Shown piece after piece: positions 24,033-33,586 of a stretch of 38,585 nt of DNA (position 1 is the first letter of the stretch; every line of letters begins with the position of its first letter). Source of the stretch: Prolixibacteraceae bacterium (GTDB lineage Bacteria; Bacteroidota; Bacteroidia; Bacteroidales; Prolixibacteraceae); the NCBI GenBank assembly GCA_019459525.1, contig JAIBEY010000045.1:1-38585 (forward strand), given 5' to 3'. Made by a program: the position numbers and the translations under genes. Below the pieces are notes generated by a model. The model was not told the origin of the DNA and ran no database searches. It saw only the letters and a program-made list of their open reading frames with translations.

Positions 24033-24851
24033 ATGGAAAATCATACTATATTTGAAGAAATCAAACATACGAATGAAATTGGCCAGGAATATTGGAGTGC
24101 CAGGGAACTTTTCTCCATTTTAGATTATATAAAATGGGATAAGTTTTTAAATGTAATCGAAAGAGCAAAACAAGCTTGTAAAAACTCTGGTCAAGAGCAT
24201 GATGACCATTTTCCCCGGGTGGAGAAATTGGTCGAAATTGGTTCAGGTGCCCAAAGAGATATTGGTGATATTCACTTATCAAGATATGCCTGTTATTTGA
24301 TTGTGCAGAATGCAGATCCATCAAAAGAAGTTGTCGCTTTAGGACAGACCTATTTTGCTGTTCAAACCCGCAAGCAAGAAATACTGGAGCAAAGTTTCGG
24401 TTCTCTTCAAAACGATGAAGAAAAGAGACTTTTTCTGAGAAAGGAAATGGCTGAACACAATAAACAACTTGCCGATGCAGCCAAGAAGGCGGGAGTTATT
24501 CAACCTTGGGAATATGCAGTCTTTCAAAATCATGGTTATATGGGGCTTTATAATGGGTTAGGAGCCAAAGAGATTCATAAGAAGAAAGGATTAAAGCAAA
24601 ATCAAAATATACTCGACCACATGGGAAGTACAGAACTAGCCGCTAACCTTTTTCGTGCAACCCAGACTGAAGACAAATTAAGGAGAGAAAACATTAAAGG
24701 AAAGCAAAAAGCAAATCAAACGCATTTTGAAGTAGGACAAAAGGTTCGTCAAACAATAAGAGAATTAGGAGGCACTATGCCTGAAAATTTACCAACGGAA
24801 GATAGCATTAAAAAAATTGAAATTAAGAAGGGTAAAGAACTCGATACGTAA
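24033..24851 (+). CDS. dinD: DNA damage-inducible protein D (DinD)
   Basis: A 272-aa protein strongly resembling E. coli DinD (about 274 aa) over its whole length. Shared segments include YWSARELFSILDY, RAKQACKNSGQEHDDHF, DIHLSRYACYLIVQNADPSKEVVALGQTYFAVQTRKQE, HMGSTELAANLFRATQTEDKL and VGQKVRQTIRELGGTMPENLPT. E. coli DinD is SOS-induced and inhibits RecA filament activities. The N-terminal part is related to phage BRO/antirepressor domains. The unusually high similarity across phyla, higher AT content and flanking direct repeats point to horizontal acquisition. No LexA box could be judged here. Confidence 0.93.
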   Translation: MENHTIFEEIKHTNEIGQEYWSARELFSILDYIKWDKFLNVIERAKQACKNSGQEHDDHFPRVEKLVEIGSGAQRDIGDIHLSRYACYLIVQNADPSKEVVALGQTYFAVQTRKQEILEQSFGSLQNDEEKRLFLRKEMAEHNKQLADAAKKAGVIQPWEYAVFQNHGYMGLYNGLGAKEIHKKKGLKQNQNILDHMGSTELAANLFRATQTEDKLRRENIKGKQKANQTHFEVGQKVRQTIRELGGTMPENLPTEDSIKKIEIKKGKELDT

Positions 24852-24916
24852 ATACTCTCAACGCCACAACTTCCATAAAATTGGATACCATCATTCATTA
24901 AACTGACGGATACACA

Positions 24917-24957
24917 AAAAAGGCAGGATTAAAATTCTGTTTTTTTTGTTTGGAAGA
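24917..24957 (+). terminator. Terminator after dinD; copy 2 of the flanking repeat
   Basis: AGGCAGGATTAAAATTCTGTTT with a T-tract, nearly the same as copy 1 at 23904. Two G-T wobbles weaken its stem, so copy 1 is the better terminator. Confidence 0.7.
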
Positions 24958-24962
24958 ATCAT

Positions 24963-25005
24963 TTACCTTGAAAATCTAAAATCAAACTTTAGGATTTCAA
25001 GGTAA
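24963..25005. repeat. Long inverted repeat upstream of the 52-aa ORF
   Basis: An 18-base arm TTACCTTGAAAATCTAAA pairs with TTTAGGATTTCAAGGTAA across a 7-base loop, with 16 Watson-Crick pairs, one wobble and one mismatch. No T-tract follows. It could be an operator, a cruciform or an RNA stem. Confidence 0.6.
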
Positions 25006-25051
25006 TTGTCCGATATTGCGAATAAAAATATGATCTAAAAATTAATAACTC

Positions 25052-25210
25052 ATGAATAAAAACACAAAAACTGCAATTATCTTTTTCATTCTAGGTTTGG
25101 CTGTTATGTTTGTAGCCGATATGATTTTTCATTTTAACAATTCGGTGGAAACCCAACTGAAACGCGAAATGGACAAAGCAGAAAAGAAAATCGAGAACAT
25201 TTTTAAATAG
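25052..25210 (+). CDS. 52-residue single-pass membrane peptide
   Basis: Begins ATG in an A-rich leader (AATAACTC-ATG) and encodes MNKNTKTAIIFFILGLAVMF, continuing VADMIFHF and a charged tail NNSVETQLKREMDKAEKKIENIFK. One hydrophobic helix (about 8-28) followed by an amphipathic acidic/basic helix gives a small inner-membrane protein with a cytoplasmic or periplasmic helix. It lies 57 bases upstream of the metF ATG on the same strand and may be co-transcribed. Function unknown. Confidence 0.6.
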   Translation: MNKNTKTAIIFFILGLAVMFVADMIFHFNNSVETQLKREMDKAEKKIENIFK

Positions 25211-25267
25211 TATTTCGTTCAACTTTTGAAAATCAGATCAGCTTTTGAATCTTTAAATACCCCTGAA

Positions 25268-26221
25268 ATGAAAGTTATTGACATTATCAATCAAAGCAAT
25301 AAAACTGTTTTTTCTTTTGAGTTGCTGCCACCGCTCAAAGGAAACGACGCGAGCAAAATATATAAAACCATTGAAACTCTGGTCGATTTCGATCCGAAGT
25401 ACATCAACATCACCACGCACCGCGACGAGATGATGTACATTGAGTTGCCCGATGGCCGCATCGAAAAGCGAACGGTCCGCAAACGCCCCGGAACGGTTGC
25501 CATTGCAGCCAGTATTCAGCACCAATACGGTATTCCGGTGATTCCGCATATTCTGTGCGGTGGCTTTTCGAAAAGCGAAACCGAACATGTTTTGATCGAC
25601 CTGAATTTTATGGGAATCAAAAATGTGCTGGCATTACGCGGCGACGGCAACAAAGGCGAACATGTTTTCAGGCCCGATCCGAATGGACATTCGAATGCCA
25701 ATCAATTGGTTGAACAGATTGTAAATCTCCGCAATGGTAAATACCTGGAAGCCGATCTTAAAAATACCGCTCCAATGGATTTTTGCATCGGGGTAGCCGG
25801 CTATCCGGAGAAACATTTTGAAGCGCCCAATGCTGAAATTGATCTGCAATATTTGAAACAAAAGGTGGACGCAGGCGCCGATTACATTGTGACACAGATG
25901 TTTTTTGACAACCGGAAATATTACGATTTTGTTGACAAATGCCGTGCTATCGGAATCAATGTTCCGATTATTCCGGGAATCAAGCCAATCAATTTAAAGA
26001 ATCAACTGACCGTTTTACCGAAACTGTTTAGTATCGATATTCCACAGGAGCTAGCCACCGAATTGGGCAAATGCAAAACTGACGACGATGCCAAAGTGGT
26101 GGGTACGGAATGGGCCATCCATCAATCGAAAGACCTTGTTGAACACCAGGTTCCGAGTTTACACATTTACACCTACGGCGTTTCGGACAATACCCGGAAA
26201 ATTGTGGAGGCCGTGTTTTAA
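25268..26221 (+). CDS. metF: 5,10-methylenetetrahydrofolate reductase
   Basis: A 317-aa FAD-dependent TIM-barrel enzyme that makes methyltetrahydrofolate, the methyl donor for MetH. Motifs: VFSFELLPP (catalytic Glu), INITTHRDEMM, IPHILCGGFSKSETEH, VLALRGDG and GADYIVTQMFFDNRKYYDFVDKCRAIGINVPIIPGIKP. ATG 25268 is preferred; the TTG at 25226 adds 14 residues and has no homology support. It supplies metH, which lies about 6.5 kb upstream behind the SAM riboswitch. No separate riboswitch was seen before metF. Confidence 0.95.
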   Translation: MKVIDIINQSNKTVFSFELLPPLKGNDASKIYKTIETLVDFDPKYINITTHRDEMMYIELPDGRIEKRTVRKRPGTVAIAASIQHQYGIPVIPHILCGGFSKSETEHVLIDLNFMGIKNVLALRGDGNKGEHVFRPDPNGHSNANQLVEQIVNLRNGKYLEADLKNTAPMDFCIGVAGYPEKHFEAPNAEIDLQYLKQKVDAGADYIVTQMFFDNRKYYDFVDKCRAIGINVPIIPGIKPINLKNQLTVLPKLFSIDIPQELATELGKCKTDDDAKVVGTEWAIHQSKDLVEHQVPSLHIYTYGVSDNTRKIVEAVF

Positions 26222-26261
26222 CTCCTGAACCGATATTAAAAGATAGCGGATTTAAAATGAT

Positions 26262-26295
26262 AAACCCCGAAGCAGTAGAATCTGTTTCGGGGTTT
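26262..26295 (+). terminator. Rho-independent terminator after metF
   Basis: AAACCCCGAA pairs with TTCGGGGTTT and CAG with CTG in one long stem. The following T-tract is short and interrupted (ATTCTTGGTCTT). Confidence 0.7.
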
Positions 26296-26502
26296 ATTCT
26301 TGGTCTTCGCTCAGCATCGACCACCAGTACACCACCTCAAAAATCAAACTAAAGCGGCACCAGAACACTTAGTTCGTTCGATTGCTCAATAAACATGAAA
26401 TTGCATGTCTTACTTTTCGCTGATTTAGCTATTTTTACCAGTTATTCTGGTTATGTTGAAGTAATTAATTCCAAATTAGTACGTTATAGAAGCTAAACAC
26501 AT

Positions 26503-29500
26503 ATGGAAAAGGTAGGACGGATGAGAATGTGGTTTTTTCTGATCGTGTTGTTTTTGTTTCAACTCACAGCACAGGCGCAAAGCAAAAAATATTTTGTAAT
26601 TACGGGGAAGATTGGCCCCGAATCGGCAGATGCTGGAAATGGAACGATAGAGATAACCCGGGACGGAAAAGAGACGAAAATTGTTGAAATTCCCAAAAAC
26701 CTTCGGTTCCGGCTCGAACTTGAGTTTTTCAGTGAATACTCCCTCAATTTTAAATACCCCGGACACTTTAACAAAATCATCCATGTTTCTACCGAAATTC
26801 CGCAGGAAGTGTGGGCCCGCGATAACGACTTCCCCGTATTCCCAATGGTTGTTACCCTTCTGAAAGAATTTGAAGGAATTGATAAAAGTTTCACGCTCAA
26901 ACCGGCGGGCAGAATCTTCTACGGAAAAGAAATCGACAACTTCGAGAAAGAAGCATACATTTCAGACATTCAATTCCTTGAACAAATAGAAACGGCTAAG
27001 ACCCAGGCCAACCAGGTTAAGAAAGAAGCAGAATCTATTTCGAAGATTGATGCACAGGATTTAGCCGCGAAACAAAAGGACTTCGATTTGCTTGTTAAAG
27101 AAGCGGATACCCATTATCAGCGCGGCGAATATCAACTGGCTTTAGTGAAATACCTGGAAGCCAGAAAATTATTCCCTGACAAGGCTTATCCGAATGATCG
27201 GGTAGCCGAACTCCAGGATTTGGTAAAAGCCCTCGAAATTACCGAAAAACAAAAAGCCGATTTGGAGCAGAAATATAATGCAGCCATTGCCAAAGCCAAC
27301 GGCTTTTTCGATCAGAAAAGTTATATCAGTGCCCGTTCGGTTTACGAAGATGCCATTCAATACAAACCTGGTGATGTGTTTGCCAGCGGGCGAATCAAGG
27401 ACATTGACCAATTGCTGGCATTGCTCGAAAAGCAAAAAAAATACAACGAAACCATTGCCCAGGCCGACAACAATTTCAAGTCTAAAAATTACGACCAGGC
27501 CATCGCCTTGTACAATCAAGCCAGCCAACTTGTTCCTGAAGATCAGTATCCGAAAAATCAGATCGCACTGATAAATACAACCAGGCAGCAACAAGCCCAG
27601 CTCGAACAAACCGAGAAGGAATTCAATCAGGCCTTGGCAACAGCCAATACACAGGTACAGCAAAAAGACTATTTACAAGCGATACAATCGTATAAAAAAG
27701 CACTCGGACTTAAACCTGACAACCAGTTAGCCAAAGATAAGCTGGCTGAAGCCGAACATGCCCTAATCGCTATTGAAACGGACAAAAAATACCAGCAAAT
27801 TATTCTGCTGGCTGATCAGGCATGGGCCGCCAACGACCTCCCCAAAGCAAAAATAAACTACCAGGAGGCTCTGAAAATAAAGTCAGCAGAAATATACCCC
27901 AAGGATAAACTGACTGAAATTGCCGAATCAGAAGGAAAAGAAACGCGATTTAACGAACTGGTTTCCAATGCAGAAAAAGCCTTTTCAGCAACAAACTACG
28001 ACGAATCGCTGAAGTTATTTGCGCAAGCACTCGAATTAAAACCGAAGAATGCCGCTATACAAAAGCGAATAGACGACATTCAGGTGATCCGACAGCAGCA
28101 ACTCGCTGATAAAGAATATACAAACCTGATTGCGCAGGCGGATCAATCATTCCTGAAAGATGAGCTGGATGCCGCACTCGCAGCTTACAACAAGGCCATC
28201 CTGATTCGTAGATCAGAAACCTATCCAAAAGATCAGATCAAAAAAATAGGAACCTATCAGGATTTGGTCAGGAAAGCCAATAAATTGTTTGATTCGGCTG
28301 ATTTGACAGGTTCATTGAACGCTTTTACTGAAGCTTTGGCCGTAAAACCCAACGATAGCTTTGCACAACAAAAAACGGCTGAAATACAGAAGCTGTTGTT
28401 GGAAAAGAAAACGCTTGAAGAACAGGCTATTGCCCAGCAAAAAGCTTATGACGATGCCATAAAAAAAGCTGACCAACTCCTTACTGCACAAAATTATACG
28501 GAATCGTTAGCCAAATACAGGGAAGCCTCTGAGCTAAAAACTACAGAAACTTACCCGCAAAAAAAGATAAAGGAAATTGAGACCATCCTGGATCAACTGG
28601 CAAAAGACAAGGAACGGAAAGAAAAAGAATATCAGGCTGTTATTGCACAGGCGGATAAACTCTTCGGGGAAAACAATTTCGCCAATGCGAAAACCGAATA
28701 CCAGAAAGCCCTGGCAATAAAATCAGAAGAAGCTTACCCCAAAGAACAGATCGGAAAAATTGACAACGCCATTGTGGAAAATAATCGGCTCGAAGCAGAA
28801 AAACAGCGGCTCCTGAAAGAAAAAACAGATTCGGAATACAACATGGCCATGGCAAATGCCGATAAGGCATTCAATGCAAACGATTTCAGTACAGCGCGAA
28901 CAGGCTACGAAACGGCTTTGGCAGTAAAACCCAATGATGCAAAAGCCAAGGAAAAACTCGGGCAAACTGACGCCCAACTGGCACAGTTAGCTAAAATGAC
29001 CCGGGCATACGATACCGCAATTAATGAAGCCAATAAACTGCTAACGGACAAACGTTATACACAGGCACGAGATAAATATCAGGAATCGTTGCAGTATAAG
29101 CCAGATTCGGAATATCCCAAAGAACAGATTACCAAAATTACCGAATTGCTTACCCGGCAAGAGGCTGAAGCAAAAACCAGACAAGAATACAATCTGGCTT
29201 TTACCGAAGCTGAAACTCATTTCAAAAATAAAGACCTGCCCAAAGCCAAGGAAGCTTTTATGAAGGCTTACAACCTTATTCCTACAGAAACAGTCCCTCC
29301 AAAAAGAATCAGCGAAATCAATACCTTACTGGCTGAGCAGGAACAAAAAGAATCCGCATTAAAGGCAACCATGCAAGCCTATCAGGACGTTGTTGCAAGA
29401 GCCGATCAACATTTCAGCAACAAAGAGTACAGCGCTGCGCAACAGGCTTACAACGAGGCATTACTGACTAAGTCGGACGAAAAATACCCGGCTGATCAAT

Positions 29501-32070
29501 TGGCCCTGATTGATAAACTTTTGAAAGAACAAACCGAACAACAATATAAAACAGCAATTTCAATTGGTGACAAAGCATTCAATTCAAATCAATTGGATCA
29601 GGCGACAACAGCCTATCAGGAAGCACTGACCTACAAAAAAGAAGACAAATACGCTGTTGTTAAACTAAAAGAAATCGATCAGAAGAAAGCGGCAACTGAA
29701 GCAGAAAATAATCGTTTAAAAAATCTTCAGGAACAATACACAGCTCTGATTGACGAGGCAAATACCTTTTTTGGAAACGCAGAATACTCGAAATCGAAAG
29801 ACAAGTACCAAAGAGCGCTGGCATTAAAACCGGCGGAAGTACTTCCTAAAGAGCAGATTGCAAAAATCGAGCAGCTATTGAATGAGGTAAAAAAAGAAGC
29901 TGAGACCAACCGCCAATATATTCAACATGTAAAACTGGCACAGGAAGCTTACAATCAGAATAATTTAAAAGTCGCTCGCGATGAATACCTAAAAGCTTCT
30001 GTACTTAAGCCTTCAGAACCGATGCCACCAACCAAAATTGCTGAAATCGACGAAAAAATGACCCAGCTTGACGAGGCTGAGAAACTGGCTGCAATGGAGC
30101 AAGCACAAAAACTGGCCAAAGAAAAAGCAGATAAAGAACTTTATGCCAAAGCAATTGCAGCCGGCGACAAAGCATTTGCCGAAAAAGAGTATAAGGGCGC
30201 ACGAACTCAATACATTTCAGCGCTCACTGCACTCCCGAACGAAAAATACCCCAAAAGCCAGATCGCTAAAATTGATGAGATTGAAGTACAGCTCGGACTA
30301 GATCAAATTGCGATGAAACAAAAAGCGGAAGAAGATTCGATCAGAGCTGTTAAATACAACGCATACGAACAGTCAATGGCTATGGCTAAAGACCTGAAGC
30401 AAAAAAAAGAATACCTGGCTGCCATTGCCAAGTATGAGGAAGCCATTCTGAACAACCCGTCGCAAAAGGCTGCAATACAAAAATTGATCGCTGACATTGA
30501 AGATCAGATTCAGCTGCTGGCCAGGCAAGATGCAGAATACAAAAGAGTGATAAAGATTGCTGACGACCTTTTCGCCAAATCGAATATGGAACAGGCGTTA
30601 GCTCAATACCGAACTGCAGCAACGATCAAATCTGACGAAGAATATCCAAAAAATCAAATCAAGGAAATTCAATCGGTTATCGCCGCACAAGCCGATAATT
30701 ACAACAATGCCATAAAAAAGTCAAACGCAGCATTCGAAGCTTCGGACTGGATAAATGCCCGAACAGGTTATACCGAAGCGCTGGCCATTCTGCCCAACGA
30801 GGTTTTTCCGAATAAACGACTAAAAGAAGTTAACCAGAAAATTGCGGAGGCTAACACTGCTGAATTAAAAAAGCCCGCCTTAAACGATGCCTATTCCGAA
30901 GCCGTTGAAAAAGCTGAGAAAGCGGTTAAAGAAGGTCAGCTCGCTACTGCAAAAATGCAATTTGAGGTCGCCAAATCGCTCAAGCCGGAAGAAAAAGTAC
31001 CGGCAGAACGGATTAAGGAAATTGAAGCATTATTGGATCAACGCGATAAAGATAGGCTGGCTCAGTCGCAACGGGAAATCGACGAGAAATACCGGCAAGC
31101 CATTTCAGTAGCCGATAATTCGTTCCGCGAAAAAACCTATAGCATTGCCAAACTTCAGTACAAACAGGCATTGGTCATCAAGCCCGAAGAATCGTATCCA
31201 AAAAACCAAATGGCCCTGATTGACAAGTTGATGAACGAAGATCAGCCTGTTGAAACGTACACTTCCAATTTGCCCGAAACGGAAACGGTGAAAACGACCA
31301 GCAAGCCTATTTTTAACCCGGCAGAATCGGCTCAGGATACCGAAGCACGCGCTAAAAACTACACCATCACCAACACGTACGAGGAGGCAATTAAAAAGGC
31401 CGACGATTCGTTCGGCATCAAAGATTATTCGGTTGCGCGTTTCTATTACTTAAAAGCCAACGAATTAAAACCAACCGATGAATACCCGAAAAATCAAATC
31501 GAATTAATTCGAAAACTCATCGATTCTCAATTGTCGGCAAACGATGTTTCGGGTTACGAAAATGCCATTGCACAGGCTGATGCCGCTTTCGCAAAAGCAA
31601 GCTACAATGTTGCTAAATTCTTTTATTACAAAGCGCTGGAGATCAAATCCTGGGAAAAATACCCCAAAGACCGGATCAATGAAATTCTGGCACTTACCCA
31701 TTCTTTGCTTTCTGAAAAAGAAGAAAAAGAATACCGCGATATGATTGCCAAAGCCGACGAAGCTTATTTCAATAAGGACATTGCCATTGCCCGCTTCTAT
31801 TACAACAGGGCAATCAGTATAAAAAGAGATGAAAATTATCCGAAAATCAAGCTGAGGGACATTCAGCAGGTGATTGACCAGGAGAACCAGGATCAGCAAA
31901 ATATCGAATACAACAGGCTGATCGAATTGGCAGATCAGGCCCTACAGCTTGAAAACTACAGCATTGCGCGCTTTAACTACAACAAAGCACTTAACCTCAA
32001 ACAGGATGAAAAATATCCAAAAGATCAGTTAAAACGTATAAAAGAAGCGCTGGAAAAACCAAAGAACTAA
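26503..32070 (+). CDS. Giant secreted protein with about 27 TPR-like repeats
   Basis: A 1855-aa protein. Signal peptide at 1-25 (MWFFLIVLFLFQLTAQAQ), then a non-repeat head (26-185) with a beta-rich stretch resembling accessory domains of Bacteroidota surface proteins (ITGKIGPESADAGNGTIEITRDG). Residues from about 187 form about 27 repeats of 50-70 aa. Each has a core like 'A-x-x-x-A-x-x-x-F-x-x-x-x-Y-x-x-A-x-x-x-Y-x-x-A-L-x-x-K-P-x-E-x-Y-P-K-x-Q-I-x-K-I', TPR-like helical pairs plus a third helix. A linker near 1575-1625 (SNLPETETVKTTSKP) separates the last four repeats, which share an ARFYY variant. Likely a large periplasmic or surface scaffold. It has no close tag for secretion system or ligand. 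Confidence 0.85.
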   Translation: MEKVGRMRMWFFLIVLFLFQLTAQAQSKKYFVITGKIGPESADAGNGTIEITRDGKETKIVEIPKNLRFRLELEFFSEYSLNFKYPGHFNKIIHVSTEIPQEVWARDNDFPVFPMVVTLLKEFEGIDKSFTLKPAGRIFYGKEIDNFEKEAYISDIQFLEQIETAKTQANQVKKEAESISKIDAQDLAAKQKDFDLLVKEADTHYQRGEYQLALVKYLEARKLFPDKAYPNDRVAELQDLVKALEITEKQKADLEQKYNAAIAKANGFFDQKSYISARSVYEDAIQYKPGDVFASGRIKDIDQLLALLEKQKKYNETIAQADNNFKSKNYDQAIALYNQASQLVPEDQYPKNQIALINTTRQQQAQLEQTEKEFNQALATANTQVQQKDYLQAIQSYKKALGLKPDNQLAKDKLAEAEHALIAIETDKKYQQIILLADQAWAANDLPKAKINYQEALKIKSAEIYPKDKLTEIAESEGKETRFNELVSNAEKAFSATNYDESLKLFAQALELKPKNAAIQKRIDDIQVIRQQQLADKEYTNLIAQADQSFLKDELDAALAAYNKAILIRRSETYPKDQIKKIGTYQDLVRKANKLFDSADLTGSLNAFTEALAVKPNDSFAQQKTAEIQKLLLEKKTLEEQAIAQQKAYDDAIKKADQLLTAQNYTESLAKYREASELKTTETYPQKKIKEIETILDQLAKDKERKEKEYQAVIAQADKLFGENNFANAKTEYQKALAIKSEEAYPKEQIGKIDNAIVENNRLEAEKQRLLKEKTDSEYNMAMANADKAFNANDFSTARTGYETALAVKPNDAKAKEKLGQTDAQLAQLAKMTRAYDTAINEANKLLTDKRYTQARDKYQESLQYKPDSEYPKEQITKITELLTRQEAEAKTRQEYNLAFTEAETHFKNKDLPKAKEAFMKAYNLIPTETVPPKRISEINTLLAEQEQKESALKATMQAYQDVVARADQHFSNKEYSAAQQAYNEALLTKSDEKYPADQLALIDKLLKEQTEQQYKTAISIGDKAFNSNQLDQATTAYQEALTYKKEDKYAVVKLKEIDQKKAATEAENNRLKNLQEQYTALIDEANTFFGNAEYSKSKDKYQRALALKPAEVLPKEQIAKIEQLLNEVKKEAETNRQYIQHVKLAQEAYNQNNLKVARDEYLKASVLKPSEPMPPTKIAEIDEKMTQLDEAEKLAAMEQAQKLAKEKADKELYAKAIAAGDKAFAEKEYKGARTQYISALTALPNEKYPKSQIAKIDEIEVQLGLDQIAMKQKAEEDSIRAVKYNAYEQSMAMAKDLKQKKEYLAAIAKYEEAILNNPSQKAAIQKLIADIEDQIQLLARQDAEYKRVIKIADDLFAKSNMEQALAQYRTAATIKSDEEYPKNQIKEIQSVIAAQADNYNNAIKKSNAAFEASDWINARTGYTEALAILPNEVFPNKRLKEVNQKIAEANTAELKKPALNDAYSEAVEKAEKAVKEGQLATAKMQFEVAKSLKPEEKVPAERIKEIEALLDQRDKDRLAQSQREIDEKYRQAISVADNSFREKTYSIAKLQYKQALVIKPEESYPKNQMALIDKLMNEDQPVETYTSNLPETETVKTTSKPIFNPAESAQDTEARAKNYTITNTYEEAIKKADDSFGIKDYSVARFYYLKANELKPTDEYPKNQIELIRKLIDSQLSANDVSGYENAIAQADAAFAKASYNVAKFFYYKALEIKSWEKYPKDRINEILALTHSLLSEKEEKEYRDMIAKADEAYFNKDIAIARFYYNRAISIKRDENYPKIKLRDIQQVIDQENQDQQNIEYNRLIELADQALQLENYSIARFNYNKALNLKQDEKYPKDQLKRIKEALEKPKN

Positions 32071-32151
32071 TTTTAAAATCGCTGATTGCTTGTGTTGAAT
32101 AGCAACTGCGATATGGAAATCATCACTCGAAATATCTAAAAACAAGTAACC

Positions 32152-33582
32152 TTGGAACTAAAAATAAAAGATCAGTTAATCAGCTTGTTCGAATTGCATT
32201 TTAAAGAAGAAGTTATTTTTTTCGAACAACTGCCGGGTTCGGGCTCGTACCGCGAATATGCCCGCATGAAAAGCGCCAGCCATCAGGTTATTGGCGCCTA
32301 CAATAGCGACATCAAAGAAAATCAGGCTTTTCTCGAATTTTCGGCTCACTTCCGAAATAAAAATATACCTGTCCCTCAAATCTATGCCGTTAGCGGCGAT
32401 CAGAAAACCTACCTTCAGGAAGATCTCGGAAACACAACCCTGTTCGATTTTCTGACACAAACACGCGAAACGGAGGGCTTTTCAGTAAAAATTGTGGATG
32501 TTTATAAAAAGGTACTGAAAGAACTTCCCCGCATTCAACTGGTTGCCGGGAAAGACGTTGATTACAGCTTTTGCTACCCCCGCGATGCCTTCGACAAACA
32601 GTCGATGATGTGGGATTTGAATTATTTCAAGTACTATTTTCTGAAGCTGGCCAAAATCGCTTTCGACGAGCAAGCCCTGGAAGACGATTTTCAGGCCTTC
32701 AGCGATTACCTTTTGGCCGTAGATAACCATGCTTTTCTGTACCGCGATTTCCAGAGCAGAAATGTGATGCTGAAAGACGAACAAGTCTATTTTATCGACT
32801 ATCAGGGCGGACGAAAAGGCGCATTGCAATACGATTTGGCTTCGCTGTTGTACGATGCCAAAGCCAACATTCCGGAAGCCGAACGCGAAGAATTGCTGGA
32901 ATTTTACCTCGACGAACTCAGTCAATACAAACACACCGACCGTGAAAAATTCAAATCCCTGTTTGGTGGATATGTGCTCATCCGTATCATGCAAGCCATG
33001 GGGGCATACGGCTTCCGTGGGTTCTACGAGAAAAAGGAACATTTTCTGAAAAGTATCCCGTTTGCACTGAAGAATCTGGAAACTCTGTTGGCAAAAAATA
33101 CGATCCAGGTTCCCCTTCCCGAACTATTTAAAGTACTGAAAGCGGTTACCGAATCATCGTTCCTGAAATCAATCAGCCCGGTAAACGACAGATTGACCGT
33201 GAGAGTCAGCAGTTTCTCCTATAAAAAAGGCATTCCCAAAGATCCATCCGGGAATGGTGGCGGTTTTGTATTCGATTGCCGGGCCATTCACAACCCCGGC
33301 AGGTACGAAGAATATAAACATCTGACCGGAAAAGATCCACAAGTTCAGCAATTTCTGGAAACAAAATCGACAATGGCCGATTTTCTGGCGCCCGTATTTA
33401 GTTTGGTGTCGCATTCGGTTGAAGTTTATTCGTTACGGGGGTTTTCGCACTTGTGTGTAAGTTTCGGATGTACAGGTGGGCAGCACCGTTCGGTTTATGC
33501 TGCGGAAAAATTGGCGGAGTATTTGAAAAACAATTATCCGGTTGAGGTTGTTTTACAGCACGTGGAACAGGATAAGAAATAA
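32152..33582 (+). CDS. Sugar-kinase-like domain fused to RapZ C-terminal domain
   Basis: A 476-aa fusion. Residues 1-330 are an aminoglycoside-phosphotransferase-like kinase of the AmgK (N-acetylmuramate/GlcNAc-1-kinase) kind, with YRDFQSRN (Asp199, Asn204) in place of HGDxxxxN and IDYQGG (Asp216). Residues about 350-476 match the RapZ C-terminal domain (VSSFSYKKGIPKD, GCTGGQHRSVYAAEKLAEYL at 439-458), which in enterobacteria senses glucosamine-6-phosphate. The enterobacterial N-terminal P-loop domain is absent. The start is TTG at 32152, since a stop lies five codons upstream and the next ATG would delete the kinase N-terminus. A role in cell-wall amino-sugar recycling or sensing is inferred. 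Confidence 0.88.
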   Translation: MELKIKDQLISLFELHFKEEVIFFEQLPGSGSYREYARMKSASHQVIGAYNSDIKENQAFLEFSAHFRNKNIPVPQIYAVSGDQKTYLQEDLGNTTLFDFLTQTRETEGFSVKIVDVYKKVLKELPRIQLVAGKDVDYSFCYPRDAFDKQSMMWDLNYFKYYFLKLAKIAFDEQALEDDFQAFSDYLLAVDNHAFLYRDFQSRNVMLKDEQVYFIDYQGGRKGALQYDLASLLYDAKANIPEAEREELLEFYLDELSQYKHTDREKFKSLFGGYVLIRIMQAMGAYGFRGFYEKKEHFLKSIPFALKNLETLLAKNTIQVPLPELFKVLKAVTESSFLKSISPVNDRLTVRVSSFSYKKGIPKDPSGNGGGFVFDCRAIHNPGRYEEYKHLTGKDPQVQQFLETKSTMADFLAPVFSLVSHSVEVYSLRGFSHLCVSFGCTGGQHRSVYAAEKLAEYLKNNYPVEVVLQHVEQDKK

Positions 33583-33586
33583 AACA

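Noticed and set aside
24033-24851. Prophage antirepressor (BRO-like)
   Set aside because: Full-length match to DinD, including its C-terminal half, and no phage genes nearby.
25226-25267. TTG start for metF
   Set aside because: The added 14 residues have no family support and the ATG at 25268 gives the usual length.
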